Source of the DNA: Mycobacterium sp.
Lineage (GTDB): Bacteria; Actinomycetota; Actinomycetes; Mycobacteriales; Mycobacteriaceae
Direction of reading: 5' to 3'
Assembly: GCF_019247635.1 (NCBI RefSeq)
Contig: NZ_JAFBAR010000075.1
Span: 1 to 64,000, forward strand
DNA: 64,000 bases
Shown here: positions 17,535 to 26,271 of the stretch, in pieces
How the letters are laid out: each line of letters begins with the position of its first letter
How positions within the stretch are numbered: position 1 is the first letter of the stretch
The notes under the pieces: generated by a model
What the model saw: only the letters and a program-made list of their open reading frames with translations
What the model was told of the DNA's origin: nothing
The model's database searches: none
Position numbers and translations under genes: made by a program

Positions 17535-18356
17535 GTGGCCGACGCTTACTACGAGTTCGTTGACGCGGACGACAACGCCGAGACGTTCCGCGCCACCGAT
17601 CTGGTGATCAGCACGTGGGCACGCGAGATCCAGAACGCGGCTCCGGTGTCAGCGTTACTCGTTCGTGCACTGGAGCGATGCGCCAGTCGTGACGATGCTC
17701 GGTTAGGCCGCGTGGTGATTGATCTGCTGGGCCCGATTCCGGCACAGGGTGATCTGCGGGTCAGGGCGAGGGTCGAGCGGCCGGGCATCAAGATCGAGTT
17801 GGTCGTTGCAGAACTATTGGCTGCCGACCACCGCGGCGCGCAACGAGTGGCGGCTCGGGCCACTGGCTGGCGGTTGCAGTGCAGTGACAGCACCTCGGTG
17901 GCCTTCGCAGCTGAACCGATGTTGGCATCACTGAGCGCGTCCACGGCGCGCGACCCGTCGAACTGGGAGCGTAACTACTTGCATAGCATCGACTGGCGAT
18001 GGATCAACGACGCTGTACGTGACGTCCCGGGCGAAGCGTGGATCAGACCGATCGTCGATCTGGTGGCTGGCGAAGAGATGACTCCGCTGCAGGGTCTGTT
18101 CGCCGTCGCCGACGCAGCCAATGGCATGGGATCAAACCTTGACGTCCGCCGCTGGAGTTACATGAATACCGACCTCACCGTGCACCTGCATCGACTACCA
18201 CACGGGCCCTGGATCGGCATCCGGTCCCATTGCGATTTCGGATCCGACGGCGTCGGTACATCCATCGGCACCTTGTTCGATCAGGTAGGACCGCTCGGCA
18301 GTCTTCAACAATGTCAGCTGCTGCGCGCCTTAGTGCCTGCCGGCGCGGACGCGTGA
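17535..18356 (+). CDS. Thioesterase-like protein (double hot-dog acyl-CoA thioesterase family)
   Basis: A 273-residue protein starting GTG. It is laid out like mycobacterial TesB-type proteins: an N-terminal hot-dog half (IVVDLLGPI-like VVIDLLGPIPAQGDLRVRAR, with VAARATGWRLQ) and a C-terminal half (LQGLFAVADAANGMGSNLD, then SYMNTDLTVHLHRLPHGPW). Such proteins hydrolyse acyl-CoAs or act as acyl-binding relatives. It overlaps the P450 start by one base, so the two are probably coupled. The substrate is unknown; the P450 and downstream CoA-linked genes suggest acyl-CoA catabolism. Confidence 0.78.
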   Translation: MADAYYEFVDADDNAETFRATDLVISTWAREIQNAAPVSALLVRALERCASRDDARLGRVVIDLLGPIPAQGDLRVRARVERPGIKIELVVAELLAADHRGAQRVAARATGWRLQCSDSTSVAFAAEPMLASLSASTARDPSNWERNYLHSIDWRWINDAVRDVPGEAWIRPIVDLVAGEEMTPLQGLFAVADAANGMGSNLDVRRWSYMNTDLTVHLHRLPHGPWIGIRSHCDFGSDGVGTSIGTLFDQVGPLGSLQQCQLLRALVPAGADA

Positions 18357-19576
18357 TGTCCGACCGGCAGCCTGTGATGGCTTTTGATACAGCCGATCGC
18401 ACCTTCGTGGCCCATCCCTGGGAGGTCTACGAACAGATTCGCGCCGCCGGCGGCGTGATGTTCAATCCGACCGTCAATCGCTGGATGGTGACCGGCTACC
18501 AGAGCGTACGTGAGTTGCTTACTCACCCCGAACAATTCGGATCTGAACGGGGTCTCGTCGAGCAAGCCGCACTCTTCGGCGGCCCGACCATGGAGTTCTA
18601 CGACAGCCCCCACCATGACGGCATCCGGTCAATTTGGTCGCACGACTTTCGTCCGCGGGCCTTGGAGTCGTGGCGACCACTGATCACCGAGATGGTGCGC
18701 AAACAGGTTGACCCTGCCGCCGAACGCCTCCGCCAAGGCGGCCGGGTCGAACTCGTGTCGGAGGTGACCCGCGCGATTCCTACCCTCGTCATCGCCCGCA
18801 TGATCGGGGTCGACGATGCGATGGTTGACCGGTTTTCGGCGTGGAGCGATGCCATTGGTGCCTCGGCGCAGGGCTATACCAGCCCCGGCGAGCACGGCCA
18901 GGCGCTGATCGCAAACGGTAAGGCTGCCACCGCCGAACTCAATGACTATCTGCGAACACAGCTGAGCGCCAAGCGTTGCCCCTCGCAGGGCGGCCACGAT
19001 GGCCTGCTTGCCGCCATGTTGCAACACGAATATGCGTGCTCGCACATGACTGAGCAAGAGATCGTTGCCAACAACACCCAACTTGTCTTCGCCGGCAATG
19101 AAACGACCGCCAAACTCATGGCCCAGTGTTTGGTGACACTTGCGCAGCATCCCGATCAACGCCACGCTATCGCCGCTGATCCGAACCTCGTCGCTGCGGC
19201 CGTCGAAGAAGTCCACCGACACGAGACCATCTCTCACTCAATCTTCCGTGATGCCGTGGGGGAGCAGAACATTGGAGGCCACACCATCCCCGACGGCGAC
19301 AGAGTCACATTGCTCCTCGGGGCGGCTAACCGCGATCCGCACCGATGGGAGCGGCCGGCGGACTTCGATATCCATCGGAAGCGCCTTCCCCACATCGGAT
19401 TCGCGTTTGGCATGCACAGCTGCCTCGGTATGAACCTCGCCCGGCTGGAGGCTCAGATCTTTCTTAGCGAGTGGATCAGTGCGATCAGTGACTGGAGCAT
19501 CGAGGGCTCGGTCGACTACGGAACCAATTACGCCGTGCGCGGCCCAATGCGCGTCGTCGTCAGGTCGGATTCTTGA
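18356..19576 (+). CDS. Cytochrome P450
   Basis: A 406-residue P450 from the ATG at 18356 (MSDRQPVMAFDTADRTF), which overlaps the thioesterase stop as TGATG. A start at 18230 would add 42 unlikely Arg-rich residues. The I-helix is AGNETTA (246-252), ExxR is EVHR (285-288) and the heme loop is FAFGMHSCLG (349-358) with Cys356 as iron ligand. All core elements are intact. It is soluble and needs ferredoxin and reductase, neither of which is encoded nearby. The family number cannot be set by eye. Confidence 0.92.
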   Translation: MSDRQPVMAFDTADRTFVAHPWEVYEQIRAAGGVMFNPTVNRWMVTGYQSVRELLTHPEQFGSERGLVEQAALFGGPTMEFYDSPHHDGIRSIWSHDFRPRALESWRPLITEMVRKQVDPAAERLRQGGRVELVSEVTRAIPTLVIARMIGVDDAMVDRFSAWSDAIGASAQGYTSPGEHGQALIANGKAATAELNDYLRTQLSAKRCPSQGGHDGLLAAMLQHEYACSHMTEQEIVANNTQLVFAGNETTAKLMAQCLVTLAQHPDQRHAIAADPNLVAAAVEEVHRHETISHSIFRDAVGEQNIGGHTIPDGDRVTLLLGAANRDPHRWERPADFDIHRKRLPHIGFAFGMHSCLGMNLARLEAQIFLSEWISAISDWSIEGSVDYGTNYAVRGPMRVVVRSDS

Positions 19577-19579
19577 CCT

Positions 19580-20329
19580 ATGGCTGAGGAGACACGCGAT
19601 CTTTCGTCTGCCGTGGAGGCAGGCGATGCCGGCCAGGCCCCGCCGCCTGAGCGCATCCTGGCGGCAACCAAGGAGGTCCTGCGGCGCAGTGGGACCGGCA
19701 AGCTCAATATTTCCGAGGTTGCCATCACCGCCGGCGTTTCGCGGCCGACGTTGTACCGATGGTTCGCGACGAAGGAAGACTTGCTCGACGCGTTCGGCAA
19801 GTACGAGCGTCGACTCTTTGATGCGGGGATGACCACGGCGACCAAAGGGCTGTCCGGCCGTGAGCGTCTGGATGCAGGCTTGCGGTATATCGCAGAGTTT
19901 CAGCATGAGTATTGGCCGTCGCACCTCGTCGACAGCGAGCCCGAGGTGGCGATAGCCCAAACCGAAACGGCGTTACCGGGGTTGGTGGAAAGCCTGATGA
20001 AAATGATTCCCGGACCCGCTGCGACTCTGAAGGCCACCACGGCCGTCCGTGTCGCAGTGTCGCACTATTTGGTACCTAGTACCGATTCAGACGAGCTCCT
20101 ATCGCAGCTGCGTGAGGCTGTCGGCTTGTACGACATGACCGACACCTATTTGTCCTCAGACCCGGTTACCGTCGAATTCTTTGATGGCAACACTCGCATC
20201 TTGTCTGACGACGATCGCTGGCTCATCCGTGAGGGCGGCGCTCTCGAAATCACCGACGCCGCCGGCGCGATCGCCGTCTATAGCCCGACCCACTGGCGTT
20301 GCGTGTCTCAAGCCAGCGGCAACGGCTGA
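19580..20329 (+). CDS. TetR-family transcriptional regulator
   Basis: A 249-residue TetR protein. Residues about 22-70 form the DNA-binding domain (NISEVAITAGVSRPTLYRWF, then ATKEDLLDAF). The ligand domain is variable. An unusual C-terminal stretch (about 195-249) is rich in Asp and ends TDAAGAIAVYSPTHWRC, longer than in most TetR proteins. It is third in an operon with the thioesterase and P450 (3-bp gap), so it probably controls that operon. It is a candidate regulator of the similar sites at 31839-31854. Confidence 0.88.
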   Translation: MAEETRDLSSAVEAGDAGQAPPPERILAATKEVLRRSGTGKLNISEVAITAGVSRPTLYRWFATKEDLLDAFGKYERRLFDAGMTTATKGLSGRERLDAGLRYIAEFQHEYWPSHLVDSEPEVAIAQTETALPGLVESLMKMIPGPAATLKATTAVRVAVSHYLVPSTDSDELLSQLREAVGLYDMTDTYLSSDPVTVEFFDGNTRILSDDDRWLIREGGALEITDAAGAIAVYSPTHWRCVSQASGNG

Positions 20330-20332
20330 CCG

Positions 20333-20884
20333 CTATTCATCGGCGTCGAAGGGCAAAACGTCGGTATAGGTCATATCTTCGCGGTCGCGGCGTCCGAAGA
20401 TGAACTTGTCGTCAGCACCAGATCGCTGGCGAATCTGGTCGAACCAGCTCTGCCCCGAGGGTTCCACTCGCGACCAATCCCACAGCACCACTCGGCGCGC
20501 GATCTTCCAGCAGGCCGCCCGCCGCTCGAATCGATCCCAGTAGCGACCACGCACGATCTCGTCGTGAAGTTGATCCCGATCATCGCGACGCTGGTGGAAA
20601 GAAGTGAAGTACGACTCGACGCGGGCCGTATCGCCGTCGAGGTCGATAAGGACGTTGCTGATCGAGTGCTGGGTCAACAGTAACGGCGACCGTGCCAGGT
20701 TGGCCACAATGTTGCGGACCGGCCCGTTGGCCAGGCCATGGTAGTCGGTTCCGTCGTCGTGAAATCCCGAGGCGTACAGGTCGACGTCGCCGCGATCAGT
20801 GCCGCGCGCGATGCGGTAGAGCACTTCGGTGATCTGTTGTTTGTCCGCCAGTTCTCGGACCAACCCGACAAGATCATCCTTCAC
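20333..20884 (-). CDS. NTF2-like/SnoaL-fold protein
   Basis: From GTG 20884 it is 183 residues, with AGGAGATTGCC placed properly upstream; an ATG at 20944 is possible but overlaps the palindrome at 20933-20952. The body (DKQQITEVLYRIARGTDRGD, then GDTARVESYFTSFHQ and RYWDRFERR) matches the SnoaL_4 group of cone-shaped NTF2 folds. These include dehydratases, isomerases and ring-hydroxylase beta-like proteins. It converges with the TetR gene with a 3-bp gap and is divergent from the cyclase-family gene. Function is unknown. Confidence 0.8.
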   Translation of the reverse strand: MKDDLVGLVRELADKQQITEVLYRIARGTDRGDVDLYASGFHDDGTDYHGLANGPVRNIVANLARSPLLLTQHSISNVLIDLDGDTARVESYFTSFHQRRDDRDQLHDEIVRGRYWDRFERRAACWKIARRVVLWDWSRVEPSGQSWFDQIRQRSGADDKFIFGRRDREDMTYTDVLPFDADE

Positions 20885-20932
20885 GGCAATCTCCTCAGCA
20901 TGCCTCCGCCTCTTGAGACCCGAGCTTCCGAT

Positions 20933-20952
20933 ATTGACACTCATATGTCAAT
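20933..20952. promoter_or_regulatory. Perfect 7-bp inverted repeat in a divergent promoter
   Basis: ATTGACActcataTGTCAAT lies between the leftward NTF2-like gene and the rightward cyclase-family gene (GTG at 20962). Symmetry and position fit an operator for a dimeric TetR-type repressor controlling both directions. Confidence 0.5.
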
Positions 20953-20961
20953 CTGTAATGC

Positions 20962-21882
20962 GTGACGTTAGCTTTTGAACAGCTCGGTGCGGATCTGTCG
21001 AATTGGAACCGCTGGGGTTCCGAGGATCAAATCGGAACGTTGAACCACATTAAGCCGCATCACATCGTTGCGGCGGGCGCCCAGGTCCGAGCAGGCAAGG
21101 TCTTCCATCTAAGCATTCCTGTCGGGAGCCAAGGACCCCAGAACGGCGTGGCCGGCAGGTTCAATCCCATCCACTTAATGTCGATGCAGCCTGCAGATTG
21201 GGAGCCCCATGGGCTGCAGGTCTCCGACGATTGGATCATCATGCCGTTGCAGTCAGGCACGCAGTGGGACGGGCTGTCACACGTCGCCTATGGAGGCCTG
21301 CTCTACAACGGCTACCCAGTCGAACAGATTTCGACGCGCTTCGGCGCTCGCAAGCTCGCGATTGATGCGATAACTGAGCGCGTTGTCGGGCGAGGCGTTC
21401 TCTTGGACATTGCACGCCTGCATGGCAAGGACTGGCTCGAATCCGGTTACGCGATCAGCCCCGAGGAACTGGACGCCGCTGAGAAGGCCCAAAACGTGAC
21501 CGTGGGCGAAGGCGACTTCTTGCTTGTACGGACCGGATGGCGGACGAAGTTCACCGCCGAACGGCGTCCCGATGACTGGCTAACCCATGAGCCCGGGCTG
21601 TCTCTCGAATGCGCGCGGTGGCTGCATGACAGATCGGTCGCGGGCGTCGGGTCCGACAACTGGGGAGTGGAAGTCGTCCCCGAAACATCGGTTGGCATCC
21701 GGATGCCATTCCACTGCATTGTTATTCGCGACATGGGCATGCCTCTGGCTGAAATCTTGGCGCTCGATGACCTTGCCGCCGACTGCGCCGCGGACGGCGT
21801 GTGGAGCTTCATGTTTGTGGCGCCCCCGCTGCATATCGCGAATGCCGTGGGATCGCCCACCACACCGATCGCGGTGAAATGA
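20962..21882 (+). CDS. Cyclase-family (kynurenine formamidase-like) hydrolase
   Basis: A 306-residue member of the PF04199 fold. Starting at GTG 20962 gives the usual N-terminus (WNRWGSEDQIGTLNHI). The family metal motif HxGTHxDxxxH appears as QSGTQWDGLSH, so two metal-binding histidines are glutamines while Asp and the last His remain. This variant seems to recur in large actinobacterial members (from memory), so metal use may differ. Such enzymes open amides, esters or lactones. It overlaps the next gene as ATGA, so both are likely translated together. Confidence 0.83.
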   Translation: MTLAFEQLGADLSNWNRWGSEDQIGTLNHIKPHHIVAAGAQVRAGKVFHLSIPVGSQGPQNGVAGRFNPIHLMSMQPADWEPHGLQVSDDWIIMPLQSGTQWDGLSHVAYGGLLYNGYPVEQISTRFGARKLAIDAITERVVGRGVLLDIARLHGKDWLESGYAISPEELDAAEKAQNVTVGEGDFLLVRTGWRTKFTAERRPDDWLTHEPGLSLECARWLHDRSVAGVGSDNWGVEVVPETSVGIRMPFHCIVIRDMGMPLAEILALDDLAADCAADGVWSFMFVAPPLHIANAVGSPTTPIAVK

Positions 21883-23087
21883 GCCGAGCATTTCAGTACC
21901 GGTTGCGAACCGCCACTGCACTGGTCAGCGTGCAGGATTACCGCGCCGCGGCGAAAAAGGCGCTACCCAGCATGGTATGGGCCTATCTCGACGGCGGCGC
22001 CGAAGATGAACGGACACTTCGTGACAATCGCGACGCCTTCAGCCAGTGGCGGTTGCGCCAGCGCGTCCTTTGCGGGATCGACGCCGTGGACGTGTCCACT
22101 GCGATCGGCGGTGAAACCCTTTCCCTGCCGGTCATTCTGGCGCCTACCGGCCTGACCGGACTAGCGCACTGGTCGGGGGAGCTGGCAGCGGCGCAAGCAG
22201 CCGAAGCAGCAGGAACACGAGCCACGCTCAGCACCGCCGCGTCCTACTCCCTCGAAGAAGTCGCGCGAGGAACGACCAGCAACCACTGGTTCCAACTCTA
22301 CCCCTGGGGAGACAAAGGACTGTCCGCGACGTCGCTGTCAGCGTCATTACTCGACCGTGCTCGAGACGCCGGCTACCGCACACTCGTGGTCACCGTCGAT
22401 GTGCCGATACAGGGCAATCGCACCGGCGAGCGACGCACCGGGATGGGCCACCCCCTGATCTTGTCGCCACGACGCATCGCCGATGCGGCCATCCGGCCGC
22501 GCTGGTGGTATGGCCTGATTCGCCACCGCCGCGTCAGCATGGGCAATCTCACCCAGGCGCGCGGTGCTGCGGCAGCCGTGCAGACGGTCGCGGCGCAAAG
22601 CCGTGCGGTACGAGCGGATTTGACATGGTCCGACATCGCAGCGTTGCGGGAACGATGGGAAGGACCCTTTCTGGTCAAGGGGCTTTTGGAGGCTGCAGAT
22701 GCAGTCCGCGCAGTCGACGACATCGGAGCGACCGGTGTCATCGTGTCGAACCACGGCGGTCGCCAACTCAACGGGGCATCGGCCAGCCTGACGGCACTTC
22801 CCAGCATTGTTGGCGCAGTGGGCGATCGCGCCGATGTGTTAATAGACGGCGGCATCCGGTACGGCAGCGACATCGCCACCGCCCTGGCCCTCGGGGCACG
22901 TGCAGTCCTGATCGGCAGGCCCTACATCTACGGACTGGCGGTGGGCGGTGCAGCGGGTGTCAAGGCCATCCTAGACATTCTGGCCGCCGAACTGCGCCAG
23001 ACCATGACGCTCATGGGGGTCGCCAAACTCGACGACCTGAAACCGGAATCGCTGATTGCGCAGCCGTGCTCGCCGATGGCGCACTAA
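21879..23087 (+). CDS. FMN-dependent alpha-hydroxy-acid dehydrogenase/oxidase
   Basis: A 402-residue protein from the ATG at 21879 (MSRAFQYRLRTATALVSVQD). It has the YLDGGAEDERTLRDN start of the family, ILAPTGLTGLAHWSGE near the FMN site, VDVPIQGNRTGERR, the active-site IVSNHGGRQLNG (catalytic His and substrate Arg) and the FMN phosphate segment DGGIRYGSDIATALALGA. Relatives oxidise lactate, mandelate or glycolate-type acids to keto acids. Overlap with the cyclase-family gene suggests that gene's product, perhaps a hydroxy acid, is the substrate (inference). Confidence 0.92.
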   Translation: MSRAFQYRLRTATALVSVQDYRAAAKKALPSMVWAYLDGGAEDERTLRDNRDAFSQWRLRQRVLCGIDAVDVSTAIGGETLSLPVILAPTGLTGLAHWSGELAAAQAAEAAGTRATLSTAASYSLEEVARGTTSNHWFQLYPWGDKGLSATSLSASLLDRARDAGYRTLVVTVDVPIQGNRTGERRTGMGHPLILSPRRIADAAIRPRWWYGLIRHRRVSMGNLTQARGAAAAVQTVAAQSRAVRADLTWSDIAALRERWEGPFLVKGLLEAADAVRAVDDIGATGVIVSNHGGRQLNGASASLTALPSIVGAVGDRADVLIDGGIRYGSDIATALALGARAVLIGRPYIYGLAVGGAAGVKAILDILAAELRQTMTLMGVAKLDDLKPESLIAQPCSPMAH

Positions 23088-23189
23088 TCATCTATTCGAT
23101 ACCGGTCTCAGATTGCCGCCGCTAGACGAGCGGTCCGCACATCCAACTCAATCCGCCCGATAACGACGCGTGTGGCAGGAGGTACCGAA

Positions 23190-24260
23190 ATGACAAAGGC
23201 AGCACCGATTCCCGCTGGCCCCACGGACTTGACCAGCTCCTGGCTCTCGGTGGTGTTGGGCGTGGACATCACCGAGGTGACTGTCAGCGCCGTCGGAACC
23301 GGTCAGACCGGCGCCACTTATCGGTTGACAGTTCGCTATGCGGGCGAGCGATCGGGGATGTCTGACTCATTCATCGCGAAGCTGCCGTCGCAGGACGAAA
23401 CGGTGCGCCAGCGGGTTGCGCTGGGATACCGCGCCGAGCACGCCTTCTACGCCGAGGTGGCCGACACGCTATCAGTGCCGCTGCCGCAATGCTTTTACTG
23501 TGACATCGACCGCAACGGTGCAGATTTCGTCCTCCTGATGGCCGACTTGGCGCCTGCGGTGCAGGGTGATCAGATTGCCGGCTGCAGTGCAGCCGAGGCG
23601 CGCTTGGCGGTCACTGCGCTCGCCGGTGTGCACGGTCCGCGCTGGTGCGACCCTACGTGGCTGTCCTTCACGGGAACCGCCATGCCCCGGGCAGATGCCG
23701 AGTTGGCCAAGAGCATTGGCGATGTCGCGCGCACCGCCGCTCAGACAACCGTTGTCGGGCTCGGCGCGAGGATGACCGAAGCAGACCGCGCGACATTGAC
23801 CGAGGCAGCGGACCTTATCGGCGCGTGGCTGCTGCTGGCGCCGGACCGCTTCAGTCTGCTTCACGGCGACTACCGGGTCGACAACCTGCTCTTCGATCCC
23901 GAACGCACCCGCGTCAGTGTGGTGGACTGGCAGACGCTGACGATTGGACTACCCGCACGCGACCTCTCCTATTTCATGGCGACCAGCCTGGCCCCCGACA
24001 CCCGGGCCGAGGCCGAGGAGGAGCTGGTGGGTCTGTACTTTGATGCGTTGGTCGACCACGGTGTCACCGAATACTCTCGCGAAAACTGTTGGCAGGATTA
24101 CCGAATCGGCATGTTGCAGGCACCGCTGATCACGACCTTCGGTTATGCGTTTGCAGCGACCACCGATCGCGGAGACGACATGATGCTGACCATGATCGAA
24201 CGAGGATGCCGGGCTATTCGTGAACTAGGCACACTGGAGCTGGTCCGTCAATTGAGCTGA
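23190..24260 (+). CDS. Phosphotransferase-family protein (APH/ecdysteroid-kinase-like)
   Basis: 356 residues from the ATG at 23190, preceded by CAGGAGGTA. It has a kinase-like fold: the substrate and metal loop LLHGDYRVDNLLFD (Asp catalytic) and VSVVDWQT (metal Asp) are intact. Relatives called aminoglycoside phosphotransferases in mycobacteria usually lie in lipid or steroid gene clusters and are unlikely to be drug-resistance genes. The small-molecule substrate is unknown. It is separated by about 100 bp from the preceding gene and may have its own promoter. Confidence 0.83.
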   Translation: MTKAAPIPAGPTDLTSSWLSVVLGVDITEVTVSAVGTGQTGATYRLTVRYAGERSGMSDSFIAKLPSQDETVRQRVALGYRAEHAFYAEVADTLSVPLPQCFYCDIDRNGADFVLLMADLAPAVQGDQIAGCSAAEARLAVTALAGVHGPRWCDPTWLSFTGTAMPRADAELAKSIGDVARTAAQTTVVGLGARMTEADRATLTEAADLIGAWLLLAPDRFSLLHGDYRVDNLLFDPERTRVSVVDWQTLTIGLPARDLSYFMATSLAPDTRAEAEEELVGLYFDALVDHGVTEYSRENCWQDYRIGMLQAPLITTFGYAFAATTDRGDDMMLTMIERGCRAIRELGTLELVRQLS

Positions 24261-24530
24261 CGAGGATCACCGATCCCGCCCTGCGGCGCGATCCTGTCGA
24301 TGCGCGCCAAGTCGACCGGCGCCAAGCACCGCGCTGCCGCCGCAAGATTCTCGGCTACCCGGCCTGTGCTACCCGCACCTGGGATCGGAACGACGTCATC
24401 GCGCTGGGCCAGTAGCCAAGCCAAGTAGAGCTGTGCCGGCAAGACCGCTTGGCCTCGTGCGAGTTTGGACAATTCCTCGCCGATCGACACGCTCGCGCCG
24501 AGATTCTCTGGCGCTCTCGCGCGAAAAGAT
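24248..24530 (-). pseudogene. Aldo/keto reductase C-terminal fragment
   Basis: Read leftward, this encodes the AKR C-terminus: LPAQLYLAWLLAQRDDVVPI, PGAGSTGRVAENLAAA, then LARIDRIAPQGGIGD. It corresponds to the last ~85 residues; the first ~200, including the catalytic Tyr/Lys/His and barrel start, are absent. It overlaps the 3' end of the convergent kinase gene by 13 bp. It looks like the decayed final gene of the leftward operon headed by the P450 at 31719. Confidence 0.75.
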
Positions 24531-24587
24531 GGCGTAGTCCGATTGCAGCACCGAATCGGATGCACCGCGCACATCTGTCCGTCTGGT

Positions 24588-26216
24588 CTAACCTAGTCCG
24601 TTCGCTTGATCTTGAGCCCAACGGTAGTCGGCCTTTCCGGACGGGCTGCGTTCAATAGCCGGTCGGAACAGAATCGCCTTCGGGAGCTTGTAACGGGCGA
24701 TCGACTTGGCTGCGTGAGCAATCAAATCTGCTGGCCCGGCAGATTCGCCGTCGGCGAGCGCAACGACCGCAACAACTTCTTGCCCCCACTTCGTGCTGGG
24801 TCGACCGGCTACCACGACGTCGGCCACCGCCGGGTGCGAGGTGATCGCCGTTTCCACCTCTTCGGCGAAAATCTTTTCCCCGCCCGAGTTGATCGTGACC
24901 GAGTCACGGCCCAGTAAAGTGATCGAGCCGTCTACGTTATGCCGTGCGCGGTCTCCGGGCACGGCATAACGGACGCCATCGATGATGGGGAACGTCGCGG
25001 CGGTTTTCGCAGCGTCGCCCTTGTAACCGAGTGGGACATAGCCTTTTTGCGCCAGCCAGCCGATGCCGTCATGACCGGGCGAGACGATCGACGTCAAGTC
25101 CTCAGCGGCCACACACGTGTCGGGGCCCGGCCTGAAGGTGCCGGTTGAGATGGCGCCCGATGTTGACATGTGGTGCATCTGGGCACCGGTTTCTGATGAT
25201 CCGACCCCGTCGAGGATCACGACGCCAGGCACCGCTTGGATCAGTTGCCCCTTGATAGAGGGGGTCAGTATTGCGCCGCCGTTGGCAATCGCTACGAGTG
25301 ACGAAAGGTCGTAGGAGCCGGTTTTCATCGCTGCGAGCAGGGGTCGCGCGACCGCGTCACCAACCACGGTCATTCTCGAGACGCCCTCGCGCTCTATGGT
25401 TTTGAGGACATCGGCGGCGTCGAGACGGTCGACGACGGAGGCGAACACCATTGTCTGTCCGGTCGTGATCGCGGCCATCGCCGCCCACTGCGCGGCGCCG
25501 TGCATCAGCGGAGGCAAGATGAGGGTTTTGGCGCCGCCCGTTTTGACCGCCCGCGCGACGATGTCGTCGAGAGAGCCCATGACCTCGCCGGTGATCATGT
25601 TCCGGCCGCCGAACGATGTCATGAAGATGTCGTGCTGGCGCCAGAGCACACCTTTCGGTCTGCCGGTGGTGCCTCCGGTGTAGAGGACGTACAGATCGTC
25701 CGGCGACGGCTGGCTCGGTGGCGGTTCGGCTGCAGTGCTCGCAATCACTGATTCAAAGTCGACCGCGCCGGGGATGAGGGCATGGCCGGACTCGTCGGCG
25801 ATCTGAATCAGTACGTGCAGCTCGGGAAGATCTGGCAGGATTTCGGCGACTCGTGATGCGAAGGCGGCGTGATAGATCAACGCGGTCGCGCCAGCATCGG
25901 TGAGGAGATCGCGCAATTCGGTGTTGACGTACCGATAGTTGACGTTGAATGGGGCGACCCGGGCCCGGAATGCGGCCAGCATTGCCTCGACGTATTCGTT
26001 GCCGTTATGAGCGTATATGCCCACGAGGTCTTGACCCACTGCGTGCCCGGCCAGGCGCGATCGCTCCGTGTAGCAGCCGAGGCCACGTGAGGACAGGTAG
26101 GACGCGAGGCGCGTGGACCGGTCGTTGATCTCAGCGCAGCTAAAGTGGCGGTCTCCTTGCACTATGAGGTCTCGAGCGCCGATCTTCGCCGAGATCGCAT
26201 CGGCAACTGCGGGCAT
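24588..26216 (-). CDS. Acyl-CoA synthetase, FadD19-like
   Basis: About 542 residues from the ATG at 26216 (MPAVADAISAKIGARDLIVQ); a TTG eight codons earlier is possible. The adenylate-forming core is YVLYTGGTTGRPKGVLW (P-loop), with GVGSSETGAQMHHMS, VPGDRARH and SINSGGEK-like TINSGGEKIFAEE. The end RSPSGKADYRWAQDQ carries the catalytic Lys. The wording around these motifs resembles FadD19, the ligase that activates branched steroid side-chain acids in M. tuberculosis. It activates a carboxylic acid to acyl-CoA via acyl-AMP. Sixth gene of the leftward operon. Confidence 0.9.
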   Translation of the reverse strand: MPAVADAISAKIGARDLIVQGDRHFSCAEINDRSTRLASYLSSRGLGCYTERSRLAGHAVGQDLVGIYAHNGNEYVEAMLAAFRARVAPFNVNYRYVNTELRDLLTDAGATALIYHAAFASRVAEILPDLPELHVLIQIADESGHALIPGAVDFESVIASTAAEPPPSQPSPDDLYVLYTGGTTGRPKGVLWRQHDIFMTSFGGRNMITGEVMGSLDDIVARAVKTGGAKTLILPPLMHGAAQWAAMAAITTGQTMVFASVVDRLDAADVLKTIEREGVSRMTVVGDAVARPLLAAMKTGSYDLSSLVAIANGGAILTPSIKGQLIQAVPGVVILDGVGSSETGAQMHHMSTSGAISTGTFRPGPDTCVAAEDLTSIVSPGHDGIGWLAQKGYVPLGYKGDAAKTAATFPIIDGVRYAVPGDRARHNVDGSITLLGRDSVTINSGGEKIFAEEVETAITSHPAVADVVVAGRPSTKWGQEVVAVVALADGESAGPADLIAHAAKSIARYKLPKAILFRPAIERSPSGKADYRWAQDQANGLG

Positions 26217-26271
26217 CGTGAATTGCGACGACGGAGTCAAGCTGAGTCCTCAGTTTGAAGTTGCCGGTTGT

